From VXPQ01 sp965116435 (GTDB lineage: Bacteria; Bacteroidota; Rhodothermia; Rhodothermales; VXPQ01): DNA of 64,000 bases. This document shows positions 7,925-16,569 of this stretch, piece after piece. The stretch spans positions 2,418,001 through 2,482,000 of the forward strand of contig OZ220686.1 of NCBI GenBank assembly GCA_965116435.1, written 5' to 3'. The notes below the pieces were generated by a model that was not told the origin of the DNA, did not search any database, and saw nothing but the letters and a program-made list of their open reading frames with translations. Position numbers and translations under genes: made by a program. Numbering within the stretch: position 1 is the first letter of the stretch; each line of letters starts with the position of its first letter.

Positions 7925-8527
7925 ATGGCTCGATACAGAGGCCCCAAACAGAAAATCGCCCGGCGCTTCAAGGAACCCATTTTCGGTCCGAGCAAGGCGC
8001 TTGAGCGCAAGGCGTATCCGCCTGGTCAGCACGGACAGAATCGTCGGTCCAGGGATAGCGAGTACGCCGTGCAGCTCAAGGAAAAACAAAAAGCGCGGCA
8101 TACCTATGGTCTTCAGGAACGCCAGTTCCGCAACCTGTTCGAGAAGGCGTCCCGCAAAAGAGGCGTCACGGGCGAGAATCTGCTGAAATTTCTGGAGGCC
8201 CGGCTGGACAATACGGTGTTCCGGCTCGGTTTTGCGCGTACGAGGCGGCAGGCCCGCCAGTTGGTGAACCATGGCCATATCATGGTGAACGACCGGATTG
8301 TCGATGTTCCTTCGGCGCAGCTGCGTCCGGGCGATATCGTTGCGGTTCGCCCGAGAAGCCGCTCCCTGCGTCCGATCGTGGAATCGGCGTTGGACAGCCG
8401 CCGGACGTTCGCCTGGCTGGAGGTGGATCGCGGCAAGCTCCGGGGCAAGATGCTGGACATGCCGGCCCGGGAAGACATTCCGGAAAATATTCGCGAGCAA
8501 CTCATCGTCGAGTTGTACTCGAAGTAG
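7925..8527 (+). CDS. rpsD: 30S ribosomal protein S4 (uS4)
   Basis: The product is 200 residues with the S4 N-terminal domain (YRGPKQKIARRFKEPIFG) and an S4 RNA-binding fold at about residues 95-155 (ARTRRQARQLVNHGHIMVN). It lacks the N-terminal zinc cysteines of some S4 proteins, in line with the zinc-free S14 and L36 nearby. S4 starts 30S assembly and in E. coli represses the alpha operon. Confidence 0.97.
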   Translation: MARYRGPKQKIARRFKEPIFGPSKALERKAYPPGQHGQNRRSRDSEYAVQLKEKQKARHTYGLQERQFRNLFEKASRKRGVTGENLLKFLEARLDNTVFRLGFARTRRQARQLVNHGHIMVNDRIVDVPSAQLRPGDIVAVRPRSRSLRPIVESALDSRRTFAWLEVDRGKLRGKMLDMPAREDIPENIREQLIVELYSK

Positions 8528-8606
8528 TTGTCGGACGATGTTGGCCACCCTGCCTGTTGCGACGTCTACCTTCCCCTTTCGAAAGACTTTGACTGATTGA
8601 GAACCC

Positions 8607-9590
8607 ATGAGCCATTATGTAATCCATATGCCAGAGGGCATTCAGATTGAAAACGCATCGGAATCTTCCGGGACCTTTTCGCTACAACCTCTTGAGCGCG
8701 GATACGGCGTAACGATCGGAAATGCGCTGCGTCGCGTGCTTTTGTCGTCGCTGGGCGGTTTTGCCGTCACGGGGGTGCAGATCGACGGCGTGCAGCATGA
8801 ATTCTCAACGATCAAAGGCGTAACCGAAGATGTCGCCGATATTATCCTGAATCTCAAGGAGGTGCGCTTTCGCTCGACCGACGAAACGGAAGAAGGCAGC
8901 ATTCACCTTGCGATCAAGGGGCCGGGCACGTTTACCGCCGGGGATATTGGCGCTGCCGCGAACGAGTACGAAGTGCTCAACACGGACCATCACATTGCTA
9001 CCCTGGACGATAAGGTCACGCTGAATATCGAATTGCGCATTGAGCGCGGCAGAGGGTATATTCCTGCCGACGAGAACAAGCGCGAGGACGATCCTATTGG
9101 CGTGATCGCCATGGATGCGATCTTTACGCCCGTCCGCAATGTCAAATATTCGGTCAAGCCGACGCGCGTCGGACAGAAGATCGACTATGAACACCTTGCG
9201 ATACATATCGAAACGGACGGTTCTATATCTGCCGAGGACGCCCTGGTGCAGGCCGCGACCGTGTTGCGGAATCACATAAACATGTTTATTTCCATGGATG
9301 TCGTACCGGCGATTCCTGTCGAAAAGCCGGAAGTCATCGATACGGAAGCGCAGCGCATTCGGGAATTGCTGGGACAGCCGGTAGAAGATCTGGAGCTGTC
9401 TGTGCGCGCACAGAACTGCCTGAAAGCCGCCAATATCACGGATATACGCGACCTGGTGAGCCGCGAGGAATCGGAAATGTTGAAATTCCGGAATTTCGGA
9501 CGCAAATCATTGCAGGAGCTGGTTCATGTACTGAGTGATCGGGGTTTGCATTTCGGCATGATTGAGGCCAAGCAAGAGGAAAAGGCGTGA
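8607..9590 (+). CDS. rpoA: DNA-directed RNA polymerase subunit alpha
   Basis: The product is 327 residues. The N-terminal assembly domain (about 1-235) has the signature ERGYGVTIGNALRRVLLSSL. The C-terminal domain (about 265-320) has two helix-hairpin-helix turns (NITDIRDLVSREE and FRNFGRKSLQEL) and serves for UP-element and activator contacts. It lies between rpsD and rplQ, the universal order of this operon. Confidence 0.98.
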   Translation: MSHYVIHMPEGIQIENASESSGTFSLQPLERGYGVTIGNALRRVLLSSLGGFAVTGVQIDGVQHEFSTIKGVTEDVADIILNLKEVRFRSTDETEEGSIHLAIKGPGTFTAGDIGAAANEYEVLNTDHHIATLDDKVTLNIELRIERGRGYIPADENKREDDPIGVIAMDAIFTPVRNVKYSVKPTRVGQKIDYEHLAIHIETDGSISAEDALVQAATVLRNHINMFISMDVVPAIPVEKPEVIDTEAQRIRELLGQPVEDLELSVRAQNCLKAANITDIRDLVSREESEMLKFRNFGRKSLQELVHVLSDRGLHFGMIEAKQEEKA

Positions 9591-9634
9591 CCGGCGCATG
9601 CCGTCCGATTATGTCCTGACTATGACCCGCTATT

Positions 9635-10435
9635 ATGAGACACCAGAAAAAGCGACATAAACTGGGGCGCAACGCATCCCATCGCAAGGCCACGCTCATC
9701 TCGTTGGGCAATGCCTTGATTACGCACAAGCGCGTGACCACAACGGTGCCGAAGGCCAAGGCGTTGCGCACATTCATTGAGCCTATTCTTACCCGGGCCA
9801 AGGACGATTCGCAGCATAACCGGCGGCAGGTGTTTCGGCGCCTGCGGGACAAGCAGTCTGTCACGACGCTGTTCACCGAAGTGGCTGGCAAGATCGGCGA
9901 GCGTCCGGGCGGGTATACGCGGGTGGTCAAAATTGGCCGTCGCGCAGGGGATGCGGCGCCTATGGCGGTCGTCGAACTGGTGGATTACAATGCGTCGGAT
10001 GCGGCGGCCAGCGCCGGACCCGCGAAAACGAGGCGGACGCGGCGCGGGCGTCGTCGCGCTGGCGCATCGGCCTCGCCTGCAAGGCCGGAGGCTGTCGATA
10101 CCGGGGCGAAGGATGTTGCCGGGGATGCAGCAGGGGAGTCCGCTGCGTCTGCAAGGCCGGAGGCTGTCGATACTGGGGTTAAGGATGTTGCCGAGGATGC
10201 AGATCTTGTTTCCGGGGATGTGGCAGGGGAATCCGCCGCGCCTGCCGAGGAGGCGATCGAAGCCGCGAGCGATAGCGAGGCGGTTGGCGCCGCCGAGTCC
10301 TCTGTTCCGGACCCGGAAGCCTCTTCCGATCCGTCCGCCCCACCCGACGACGCTGCTGCGGAACCCGCCGAAGCCCCTTCCGATCCGTCCGCCACACATG
10401 ACGCCGCTGCGGAAGCCGACAAGGAAAAAGCCTGA
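9635..10435 (+). CDS. rplQ: 50S ribosomal protein L17 (bL17) with long acidic repeat tail
   Basis: The first ~118 residues are a normal L17 (MRHQKKRHKLGRNASHRKAT...VVELVDYN). The protein then continues to residue 266 with a basic patch (KTRRTRRGRRRAG) and a low-complexity Ala/Glu/Asp/Pro tail. The tail holds two copies of a unit beginning ARPEAVDTG and two of a Ser-Asp-Pro-Ser unit. Bacteroidota L17 proteins often carry a C-terminal extension, but one of about 148 repetitive residues is long. The tail may be disordered; its function is unknown. It is the last gene of the ribosomal cluster. Confidence 0.95.
   Translation: MRHQKKRHKLGRNASHRKATLISLGNALITHKRVTTTVPKAKALRTFIEPILTRAKDDSQHNRRQVFRRLRDKQSVTTLFTEVAGKIGERPGGYTRVVKIGRRAGDAAPMAVVELVDYNASDAAASAGPAKTRRTRRGRRRAGASASPARPEAVDTGAKDVAGDAAGESAASARPEAVDTGVKDVAEDADLVSGDVAGESAAPAEEAIEAASDSEAVGAAESSVPDPEASSDPSAPPDDAAAEPAEAPSDPSATHDAAAEADKEKA
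10079..10243 (+). repeat. Tandem repeat inside the L17 tail
   Basis: A 72-bp unit beginning GCAAGGCCGGAGGCTGTCGA at 10079 recurs at 10151. The second copy carries an in-frame insertion of about 21 bp and ends near 10243. The near-identity at DNA level points to recent duplication within the tail of rplQ. Confidence 0.75.
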
Positions 10436-10476
10436 GATGCGGCTTTGATAGGCGACGGAGTGGCGCCGGGCAAGCG

Positions 10477-10597
10477 GGTTAAATAATTTAACCCGGCGAA
10501 ATGTTGGCCTAAATAATTTAAGCACCCGGCGCATTGCAGGGAAATACGTCCCTGTCGTCGCCTTACAAGGAGATAAGTCCCTGTCTTGCAGGGGCTT
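10477..10597. terminator. Hairpin cluster between convergent rplQ and the giant T9SS gene
   Basis: The 228-bp gap between the two stop codons holds three stems. CGGGTTAAA (10477-10485) pairs with TTTAACCCG (10489-10497) over a 3-nt loop. CAGGGA (10537) pairs with TCCCTG (10549). AAGTCCCTG (10575-10583) pairs with CAGGGGCTT (10589-10597) with one G-U. An AT box TAAATAATTTAA occurs at 10482 and again at 10510. None has a U-tract, so termination in both directions is inferred from position between convergent genes. Confidence 0.45.
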
Positions 10598-10663
10598 GCC
10601 CTAAAACACATCCAAAGACAAATCCAGGGCGGCGACGTTCGTGCTCCCGGAGACAGGAGGTTC

Positions 10664-13600
10664 CTACTTGAGCAAGACCATGGTCTTGACGGCGACCTGT
10701 TCTTCTGTCTGGAGGACATAGAGGTACGTGCCGCTGGCCAGGTCCGATGCGTCGAACGGAACGCGGTAGTGGGCCGCCGGTCGTACGCCGTCCAGCAGGA
10801 GCCGCACTTCCTGGCCAAGCATGTCGTACACCGAGAGCGTGATGCGTTGCGTCTTGTCCAGTGCAAACGCAATGGTCGTGGACGGATTGAACGGATTCGG
10901 ATAGTTCTGCTCCAGCGCGAAGGACGCGGGTATTTCGTCGTCGGGAGCTTCTATCGACGTTACGTCCGTGAGGTCCGTCATGCGCAGGTTGACCTGCGAG
11001 GGCGTTCCGACCGTCACACCGAACGGGAGCGCGCCCAGCGCCACGGTGAACGTTTCGTCCTCCGTATCGTCGTCCATCACGGTGGAGATCACGCCCGTCC
11101 CGCTGGTCTGGTTCGCCGCAATGTCGATGGAGGCGAGCGCCCCGTAGTCGCCTGTTTCCGCCGACCCCGCCGTCAACGCCAGCGGAATGGTTATGTTGCT
11201 GGCCAGCGATTGCGAAAGGGTAGCGGTCACGGTTACCGCGTTCCCCTCGTCTACGGGGTTTGGAAAAGCCGACAGCGTTACTTCCGGCAGGGTGACCGCG
11301 TCGTCGTCCGTAATGCGCAAGTTGACCTGCGCGGGCGTTCCGGCCGTTACAGTACCCGGGAGCGTGCCCAGCGCTACGGTGAACGTTTCGTCGTCCGCGT
11401 CGCTATCCTGCGCGGTCGTAATCGTACCGGCGCCGCTGGTCTGGTTCGCCGCAATCTGGATGGAGGCGAGCGCCCCGTAGTCGCCTGTTTCCGCCGACCC
11501 CGCCGTCAAAACAAGCGGAACGGTGACGGCGCTCGGCAACGCCCGACTGATGGAGGCCGTAACGGTCACGGAGCTGCCCTCGCCCACGGGATTCGGGGAA
11601 GCCGACAGCGTTATTTCCGGCGTTCCTGTCTGGGTGTCGTTGTCGTTGACCGCCACGCTCGCCGCGTTGCCCGGAGGATCGGCCACCGTATAGCCCGCGC
11701 CGTCGTTGAGGGTTGCTGTGATGTTTCCGTTGGCTTCGGCGGCGTTGTCGTCTACGGTAGCGACCGTATAGGAAGCAGACCCGCTTGCGTCGACGACGAT
11801 GGTTTTGTCTCCGGCGTCGGCTTGTGCGGCGAAGTCTTCAGTCTGGGTAACGGTCAGTGCGACGGTCAGGTTGGCGACCGGGGCGGGTAGCGCGGTCACG
11901 GTGAACGAGGCGTCGTCGCCTTCGGCCACCGCTGCGCCGCCGGAGATGCTGAGTACCGGCAAGGGTTCGTCGTTGTCGTTTACGGCGACCAAGGCGTCGT
12001 TGCCCGGAGGATCAGCCACCGTATAGCCCACGCCGGCGTTAATCGTCGCCGTGATGCTGCCGTTGGCTTCGTCGGTTTCGTCGTTTATGGTGGGGACCGC
12101 GTAGGTCGCCGTACCGCTTGTTCCGATGACGACGGTTTTGGTCCCGCTGGCGCCTTGCGCCGCGAAATCTCCAGTCTGGGCAATGGTCAGGTTGACGGTC
12201 AGGTCGGCGGCGGGCGTGGGCTGCGCGGTCACGGTGAACGAGGCGTCGTCGCCTTCGGCCACGGCTGCGCCGCCGGAGATGCTGATCACCGGAATGGTAT
12301 CGTCGTTGTCGTTGACCGTCACGCTCGCGGCGTTGTTCGGGGTGTCCGCCACCGTATAGCCCTCGCCGTCGTTGAGCGTTGCGGTGATTTTGCCGTTGGG
12401 TTCGTCGGCGTCGTCGTTCGTGGTGGCGACCGTATAGGTTGCGGAGCCGCTTGTGCCGACGACCACCGTTTTGCCTCCGGTAGCGCCCTGTGCGGCAACG
12501 TCCCCGGTCTGCGTAACAGTCAGTTTCACGGTCAGGTCGGCGGTTGGGATGGGCTGCGCGGTCACGGTGAACGAGGCGTCGTCGCCTTCGGCCACCGCCG
12601 CGCCGCCGGAGATGCTGATCACCGAGGTCGGGTCGTCGTTGTCCGTTATGGCGACTTCCGCGGAGTCTGCGGGAGATGCTGCGACCACATAGGCGCTTCC
12701 GGCCTTGATCGTCACGAGGACCATCCCGTCGTCTTCGTCGAGCTGGTCGTTGACGGTGGGGCATATCAGGATCGCAGACTGATCTCCTGACTTGATAATA
12801 ATTTCCTGGTCGCCCAAATCCTCCGCCGGGACGAAATCGCCCTGCTGTATCACCTCCGTGTTTACTATGAGGTCCTTTTTGACGGGTGCGCGCGTACGCA
12901 CGGTGAAGGCCAGCTCCGTACCTTCGACGGCGGTGGGCCCCGGGGGAGCGATGGACACGACCGGCTCGTCGTCGACAAGGGTGAGCGTGGCGTTGCCTGG
13001 CGTGCCGACCGAGTAGCCCGTTCCATCCGTCAGGGTGACAATGATCGTTTCGTCGCCCTCGGCGGTTGCGTCGTTTGTGATCGAGAGCGGAATCACGGCG
13101 GACGTGCTGTCTTTCGGGACCGAGACGGTTCCGGATGTGCCCGTGACGCCGTCGATCAAGTAGTCCGGGCCGTGTGTAGCGGTTCCGGACAGCGCGTAGT
13201 TTAACGTGAGCGCCGTCGGTGCGGCGAGGGAGAGCGCAATCTTTACGGAAGCCGTCCCGGCTGTTTCGTCCACCTCGGCGGTTTCCGCCGAGAAGGTCGC
13301 AACCGGGGTCGCCGCAGGCGGATCGTCGTCGTCGTTCACCGTGACCGTCGCCTCGTTGTTCGGCGTCGTGGCCACGTTGTATTTGGCCGGAGCAGCGACC
13401 ACGATGGCCCGGATGTGGCCGTGCGCTTCGTCGTCCTCGTCGTTCGTGGTCGCCACGGTGAAGGTCTTGCTGCTCGGGCCGCCGGCGAGGAATGCGATGC
13501 TCCGCTGGTTGAGGTTCGAGGTTGCGGCGAAGTTCCCTTGTTGTTCGAGGCGCACCTTCGCAAGGATATCGTCGCGCGGCACCCCGTCCAGCTGCACGGT

Positions 13601-16186
13601 GAAACTGGCGGCGGTCCCTTCCGTTACCGCACTGCCGCCGGTAACGCCCACCGTATTCTTGACGTCCTGGTCCAGGAACCGAATCACGCCGTCGCCCGTG
13701 CGCGAACCGCTCGCGCCGCCGTCGAGATTCGTGACGCCGAGTTGGGGCGTGCCGCTCGCGGACGAGGTGGGAATGTTCACCGTGAGGACTTCATCCGTGG
13801 TGTTACTGCGGCTGTCGTACACGGCCGTTATGCGCAGCGTCATGCGCTGCGTGTCTACTCCCGATTCTTCCCGGAACGTCACCGTGTTCGTCGCACTGTC
13901 GAACGTGTCGTCACTGCCATAGCTGCGTTGCAACTCGATTCGATACGCCGGTGTTCCGGTAGTGTTCGACAGAATAAGGGGCACAGTGAGTTCTTCGTTG
14001 CCGTCGAGGAGGCGTCCCGGGGTCAGCAACAGGTCCACATAGTGCGAACTGCAGCACTCCATGACCTGGCCGCCGTTGAGGCTGAGCGTAACCGTCGTGG
14101 GGTCGTCGTCCCGTATTTGCACCGCCTTCACGGTGGCGCCCGTCATCGGTTTGTAGCCCGTGCCGGACTTCACCGTGACGGTGATGCTCCCCCGGGGTTC
14201 GTCGACCGCGTCCGCAACGGTCGGGACATCCCACGTAGCCGTGGTCTTTCCGGCCGGGATTTCGACCTGTTTGTTGCCCCTGTTGCTACTCCCGTCCACA
14301 TAACCGCCCACGGCGCCAATGTGAAAATTGACGGTGAGGTTCGAGATCGGCGCCTTGTCGGCAGTGAAGGTGAATCGGGCGTCTGTGCCTTCGACGACGA
14401 AGGCAGGCGCACTGACGCTGACGTTCGGTTTGGTGGCGTCCAGCAGATTGAAACTCACGGAACCGGATGCGGCGTTTGCGCCGCCGCCAAGCCCGTTGGC
14501 GGTGATCGTCCCGAGCGTTGCGCTTATCGATTCCGACGATTCGATGTGCGGATCCTTTTTTGCGACGATGCGGACCGTGGCGGAACTCGACGCGCCTGCG
14601 CCGCCGGTGAAGGTGACGGTCGGAGGGCTGTTCGTCAGATCGGAGCTCGTCAGGTTCGACCAGGCGACGCCGGTGGGCAGGTTGGAGGGCGCAGATAGCG
14701 TATAGTCCGTTCCGAAGCCGGCGCTGCCGCCGAACGAGAGCGGCGCGGCCGCGCTTTCGCCTGAAATCAGCGCGCGGCTGAGCGACACGGTCAAGGTCTT
14801 CGAGCCGCCTTCGGAGATATTGCCCGAGGGTGCGGCCAGCGTCACCGTGGTTGCGTCGTCGTCGACGATTCGAACGGTCGCTGTGCCGTCGCCGACCAGA
14901 TAGCGGTGCCGAGCGCCAGCGGCGACGGGCTGGAGGGTCACGCTGACCGAGCCGTCCGTTTTGTCCGCACTGTCCGTCTGCGTGGACACGGTGTATGTTT
15001 TGGAAGAGGTCCCCGACGGCAGGGTGATTGTTTGGTCCCCCAGACTCGCCTGGCTGGCGTAGCCGCCCTCCTCCGAAACGGTAAACCGGATGTTGAGGTC
15101 GGCGTCGGGGGCGGAGTCCATAACGTTCGGCGTCGTGGAGATGGTGAACGTGGCGTCGTTGCCCTCGCTCGCCGGGGCGCCGGCGAGGACGTTCAGGCTG
15201 GGCAGGCCGTCGTCGTTTGCTATCGGGATGTCCACCCCGCCGGATACAAGGGTCACGCCGCCCTGGCTCATGCCTTCGGTCACGGGACCGCTGCTGCCCC
15301 AATCCACCGTAAGGATGCGGGCAGCCGTGTCCGTGTTGTCCTGTGCGGTGATTCTGATCGTCGCTTTTTGGGCGCCCCCGCCCTTGAAAACGACCCCCGG
15401 ATTCTGGGAACTGTACGGAGCGCTTTTGTTCAGCGTCACGCCCGTGCCGCTGTGGGCAAGATTGAAGTGCGATCCCTGGGACGCTCCGGAGATTGCCAGC
15501 GGCACTGTCGCCTGTTCCTGGGAGAAGAGCGTCCGACCCAGTTTGACCTCGACCGTCGCCTTGCCCTTGTTCTCGTCAATGGCCCCCACGGCGCCGATCC
15601 GCGACAGCGTGACGGGCGTCGGGTCGTTGTCGAAAATCCTGATCGTTGCCGAGGAGTTTTCCGCGCTGATTGCGACGCCTGCAGGAAGCGGAGCGCTCGG
15701 GTGCTCGGAAACGGTGGCGATGATCTTCTCTTCCAACTCGTCCTCAGTGTCGTTTAGTAACTCCATCCTGCGGGACCATCCATTTTGGCCCGCCTGAATG
15801 TCGCCCCGTATACAACCGCTTGCGGGAAGTTGAATGGGTTTATCTCCGTCCGCGTCGCGGATTAGGTACTCTCCTTCCGTCGCCGCTCCCGCCGAAGCTT
15901 CAGCGCTCCCGGAGAAACAGAGCCTGAAGGGGACTGGGGCAGACTGCACCGGGCTCACCCGGACCCGGACCTGTAACGTCTTGTTCGCGTCATTTCCCTC
16001 CTGCCAGGCGAAGAATCCCGCGGTCCCGGCGCTATTCAGAAAGTCCACGCGAACCTTGGCGGTCGAAGTCTGGGCCTGTGCGTCAGACGCAAGGGCAACA
16101 AGGAGGGCCCCGGTAATCAGGCGGACGATCAGGGCGCGTATTGGCGCGGCAAGCGTAGCCGGGCCGCCGCCGGATCGCTTGCACAT
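10664..16186 (-). CDS. Giant secreted Calx-beta repeat protein with T9SS C-terminal sorting domain
   Basis: The product is 1840 residues from the ATG at 16186. A signal peptide with core LIVRLITGALLVALASDAQA comes first. It is followed by many beta-sandwich repeats of Calx-beta type, marked by acidic linkers such as NDND, DDDPTTV and DDDATTV. The last ~85 residues are a type IX sorting domain (EQNYPNPFNPSTTI ... GTYLYVLQ). Such proteins are exported by Sec, passed through the outer membrane by T9SS, and bind calcium; adhesion or surface-layer roles are common but not shown here. The frame is open to 16327, so ATGs at 16210 and 16267 are alternative starts. Several repeats are near-identical DNA units of exactly 333 bp. 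The gene is convergent with rplQ and divergent from the rel gene. Confidence 0.9.
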   Translation of the reverse strand: MCKRSGGGPATLAAPIRALIVRLITGALLVALASDAQAQTSTAKVRVDFLNSAGTAGFFAWQEGNDANKTLQVRVRVSPVQSAPVPFRLCFSGSAEASAGAATEGEYLIRDADGDKPIQLPASGCIRGDIQAGQNGWSRRMELLNDTEDELEEKIIATVSEHPSAPLPAGVAISAENSSATIRIFDNDPTPVTLSRIGAVGAIDENKGKATVEVKLGRTLFSQEQATVPLAISGASQGSHFNLAHSGTGVTLNKSAPYSSQNPGVVFKGGGAQKATIRITAQDNTDTAARILTVDWGSSGPVTEGMSQGGVTLVSGGVDIPIANDDGLPSLNVLAGAPASEGNDATFTISTTPNVMDSAPDADLNIRFTVSEEGGYASQASLGDQTITLPSGTSSKTYTVSTQTDSADKTDGSVSVTLQPVAAGARHRYLVGDGTATVRIVDDDATTVTLAAPSGNISEGGSKTLTVSLSRALISGESAAAPLSFGGSAGFGTDYTLSAPSNLPTGVAWSNLTSSDLTNSPPTVTFTGGAGASSSATVRIVAKKDPHIESSESISATLGTITANGLGGGANAASGSVSFNLLDATKPNVSVSAPAFVVEGTDARFTFTADKAPISNLTVNFHIGAVGGYVDGSSNRGNKQVEIPAGKTTATWDVPTVADAVDEPRGSITVTVKSGTGYKPMTGATVKAVQIRDDDPTTVTLSLNGGQVMECCSSHYVDLLLTPGRLLDGNEELTVPLILSNTTGTPAYRIELQRSYGSDDTFDSATNTVTFREESGVDTQRMTLRITAVYDSRSNTTDEVLTVNIPTSSASGTPQLGVTNLDGGASGSRTGDGVIRFLDQDVKNTVGVTGGSAVTEGTAASFTVQLDGVPRDDILAKVRLEQQGNFAATSNLNQRSIAFLAGGPSSKTFTVATTNDEDDEAHGHIRAIVVAAPAKYNVATTPNNEATVTVNDDDDPPAATPVATFSAETAEVDETAGTASVKIALSLAAPTALTLNYALSGTATHGPDYLIDGVTGTSGTVSVPKDSTSAVIPLSITNDATAEGDETIIVTLTDGTGYSVGTPGNATLTLVDDEPVVSIAPPGPTAVEGTELAFTVRTRAPVKKDLIVNTEVIQQGDFVPAEDLGDQEIIIKSGDQSAILICPTVNDQLDEDDGMVLVTIKAGSAYVVAASPADSAEVAITDNDDPTSVISISGGAAVAEGDDASFTVTAQPIPTADLTVKLTVTQTGDVAAQGATGGKTVVVGTSGSATYTVATTNDDADEPNGKITATLNDGEGYTVADTPNNAASVTVNDNDDTIPVISISGGAAVAEGDDASFTVTAQPTPAADLTVNLTIAQTGDFAAQGASGTKTVVIGTSGTATYAVPTINDETDEANGSITATINAGVGYTVADPPGNDALVAVNDNDEPLPVLSISGGAAVAEGDDASFTVTALPAPVANLTVALTVTQTEDFAAQADAGDKTIVVDASGSASYTVATVDDNAAEANGNITATLNDGAGYTVADPPGNAASVAVNDNDTQTGTPEITLSASPNPVGEGSSVTVTASISRALPSAVTVPLVLTAGSAETGDYGALASIQIAANQTSGAGTITTAQDSDADDETFTVALGTLPGTVTAGTPAQVNLRITDDDAVTLPEVTLSAFPNPVDEGNAVTVTATLSQSLASNITIPLALTAGSAETGDYGALASIDIAANQTSGTGVISTVMDDDTEDETFTVALGALPFGVTVGTPSQVNLRMTDLTDVTSIEAPDDEIPASFALEQNYPNPFNPSTTIAFALDKTQRITLSVYDMLGQEVRLLLDGVRPAAHYRVPFDASDLASGTYLYVLQTEEQVAVKTMVLLK
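11638..12636 (-). repeat. Three tandem 333-bp Calx-beta coding units
   Basis: The landmark CGTTGTCGTT or its variant recurs at 11638, 11971, 12304 and 12637, each exactly 333 bp (111 codons) apart. The stretch coding for GGAAVAEGDDASFTVTA is almost unchanged between copies. A second pair of units has the landmark AGGCGAGCGCCCCGTAGTCG at 11131 and 11464, again 333 bp apart. The repeats keep frame, so unit gain or loss would leave the protein intact. Confidence 0.85.
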
Positions 16187-16226
16187 GGTATAGGGGCGTT
16201 GTGCATCCATCGTATCACGTGGGTGC

Positions 16227-16238
16227 GGGGGGGGGGGG
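16227..16238. repeat. Homopolymer of 12 G upstream of the T9SS gene start
   Basis: Twelve consecutive G on + (C on the coding strand) lie 41 bp upstream of the ATG at 16186. They fall inside the open extension of the same frame, where they encode PPPP between the ATGs at 16267 and 16210. Tracts of this length are typical slippage sites. If translation starts at 16267 a slip would shift the frame; if it starts at 16186 the tract is in the promoter or leader. Confidence 0.8.
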
Positions 16239-16569
16239 CTATCGTGGCTTCCGCGCCCTGCACCCATATCCTTCGTCTCTGTCTTGTATTGCCGTAGACC
16301 CGGCGTTGCGATTTCGTTCGCGCTCATCTTTTGCTGTTCGCGTTTTTGTCGCCGCTCGCGGTTCTTGTTGACCTTGAGATACAGACATTTCTCAAGACGC
16401 CTTCACAACCACATAATACAATATTCTCCAAAAGTTCACAATCGCCTGTTTCTTTCGCTTCCTACGCACGGAAATGATTCACCGGAAACCCCACGAAAGC
16501 AGGACGATTTAAGCCATTTGGAGCGGCTACTTAACGACACGCCGCCTAATCCATTTTTGTTCCGTTCGC
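16239..16569. other. Divergent intergenic region between T9SS gene and rel
   Basis: Together with the G12 tract this forms a 383-bp gap between two divergent genes, so it must hold both promoters. I see an inverted repeat CTTGAGA (16373-16379) and TCTCAAG (16390-16396) with a 10-nt loop, possibly an operator. I see no further gene; the open frames here are short and lack family likeness. Confidence 0.4.

Noticed and set aside
10586..11890. Long plus-strand frames opposite the T9SS gene
   Set aside because: They are antisense shadows of a GC-rich repeat gene; their translations are repetitive without domain likeness.
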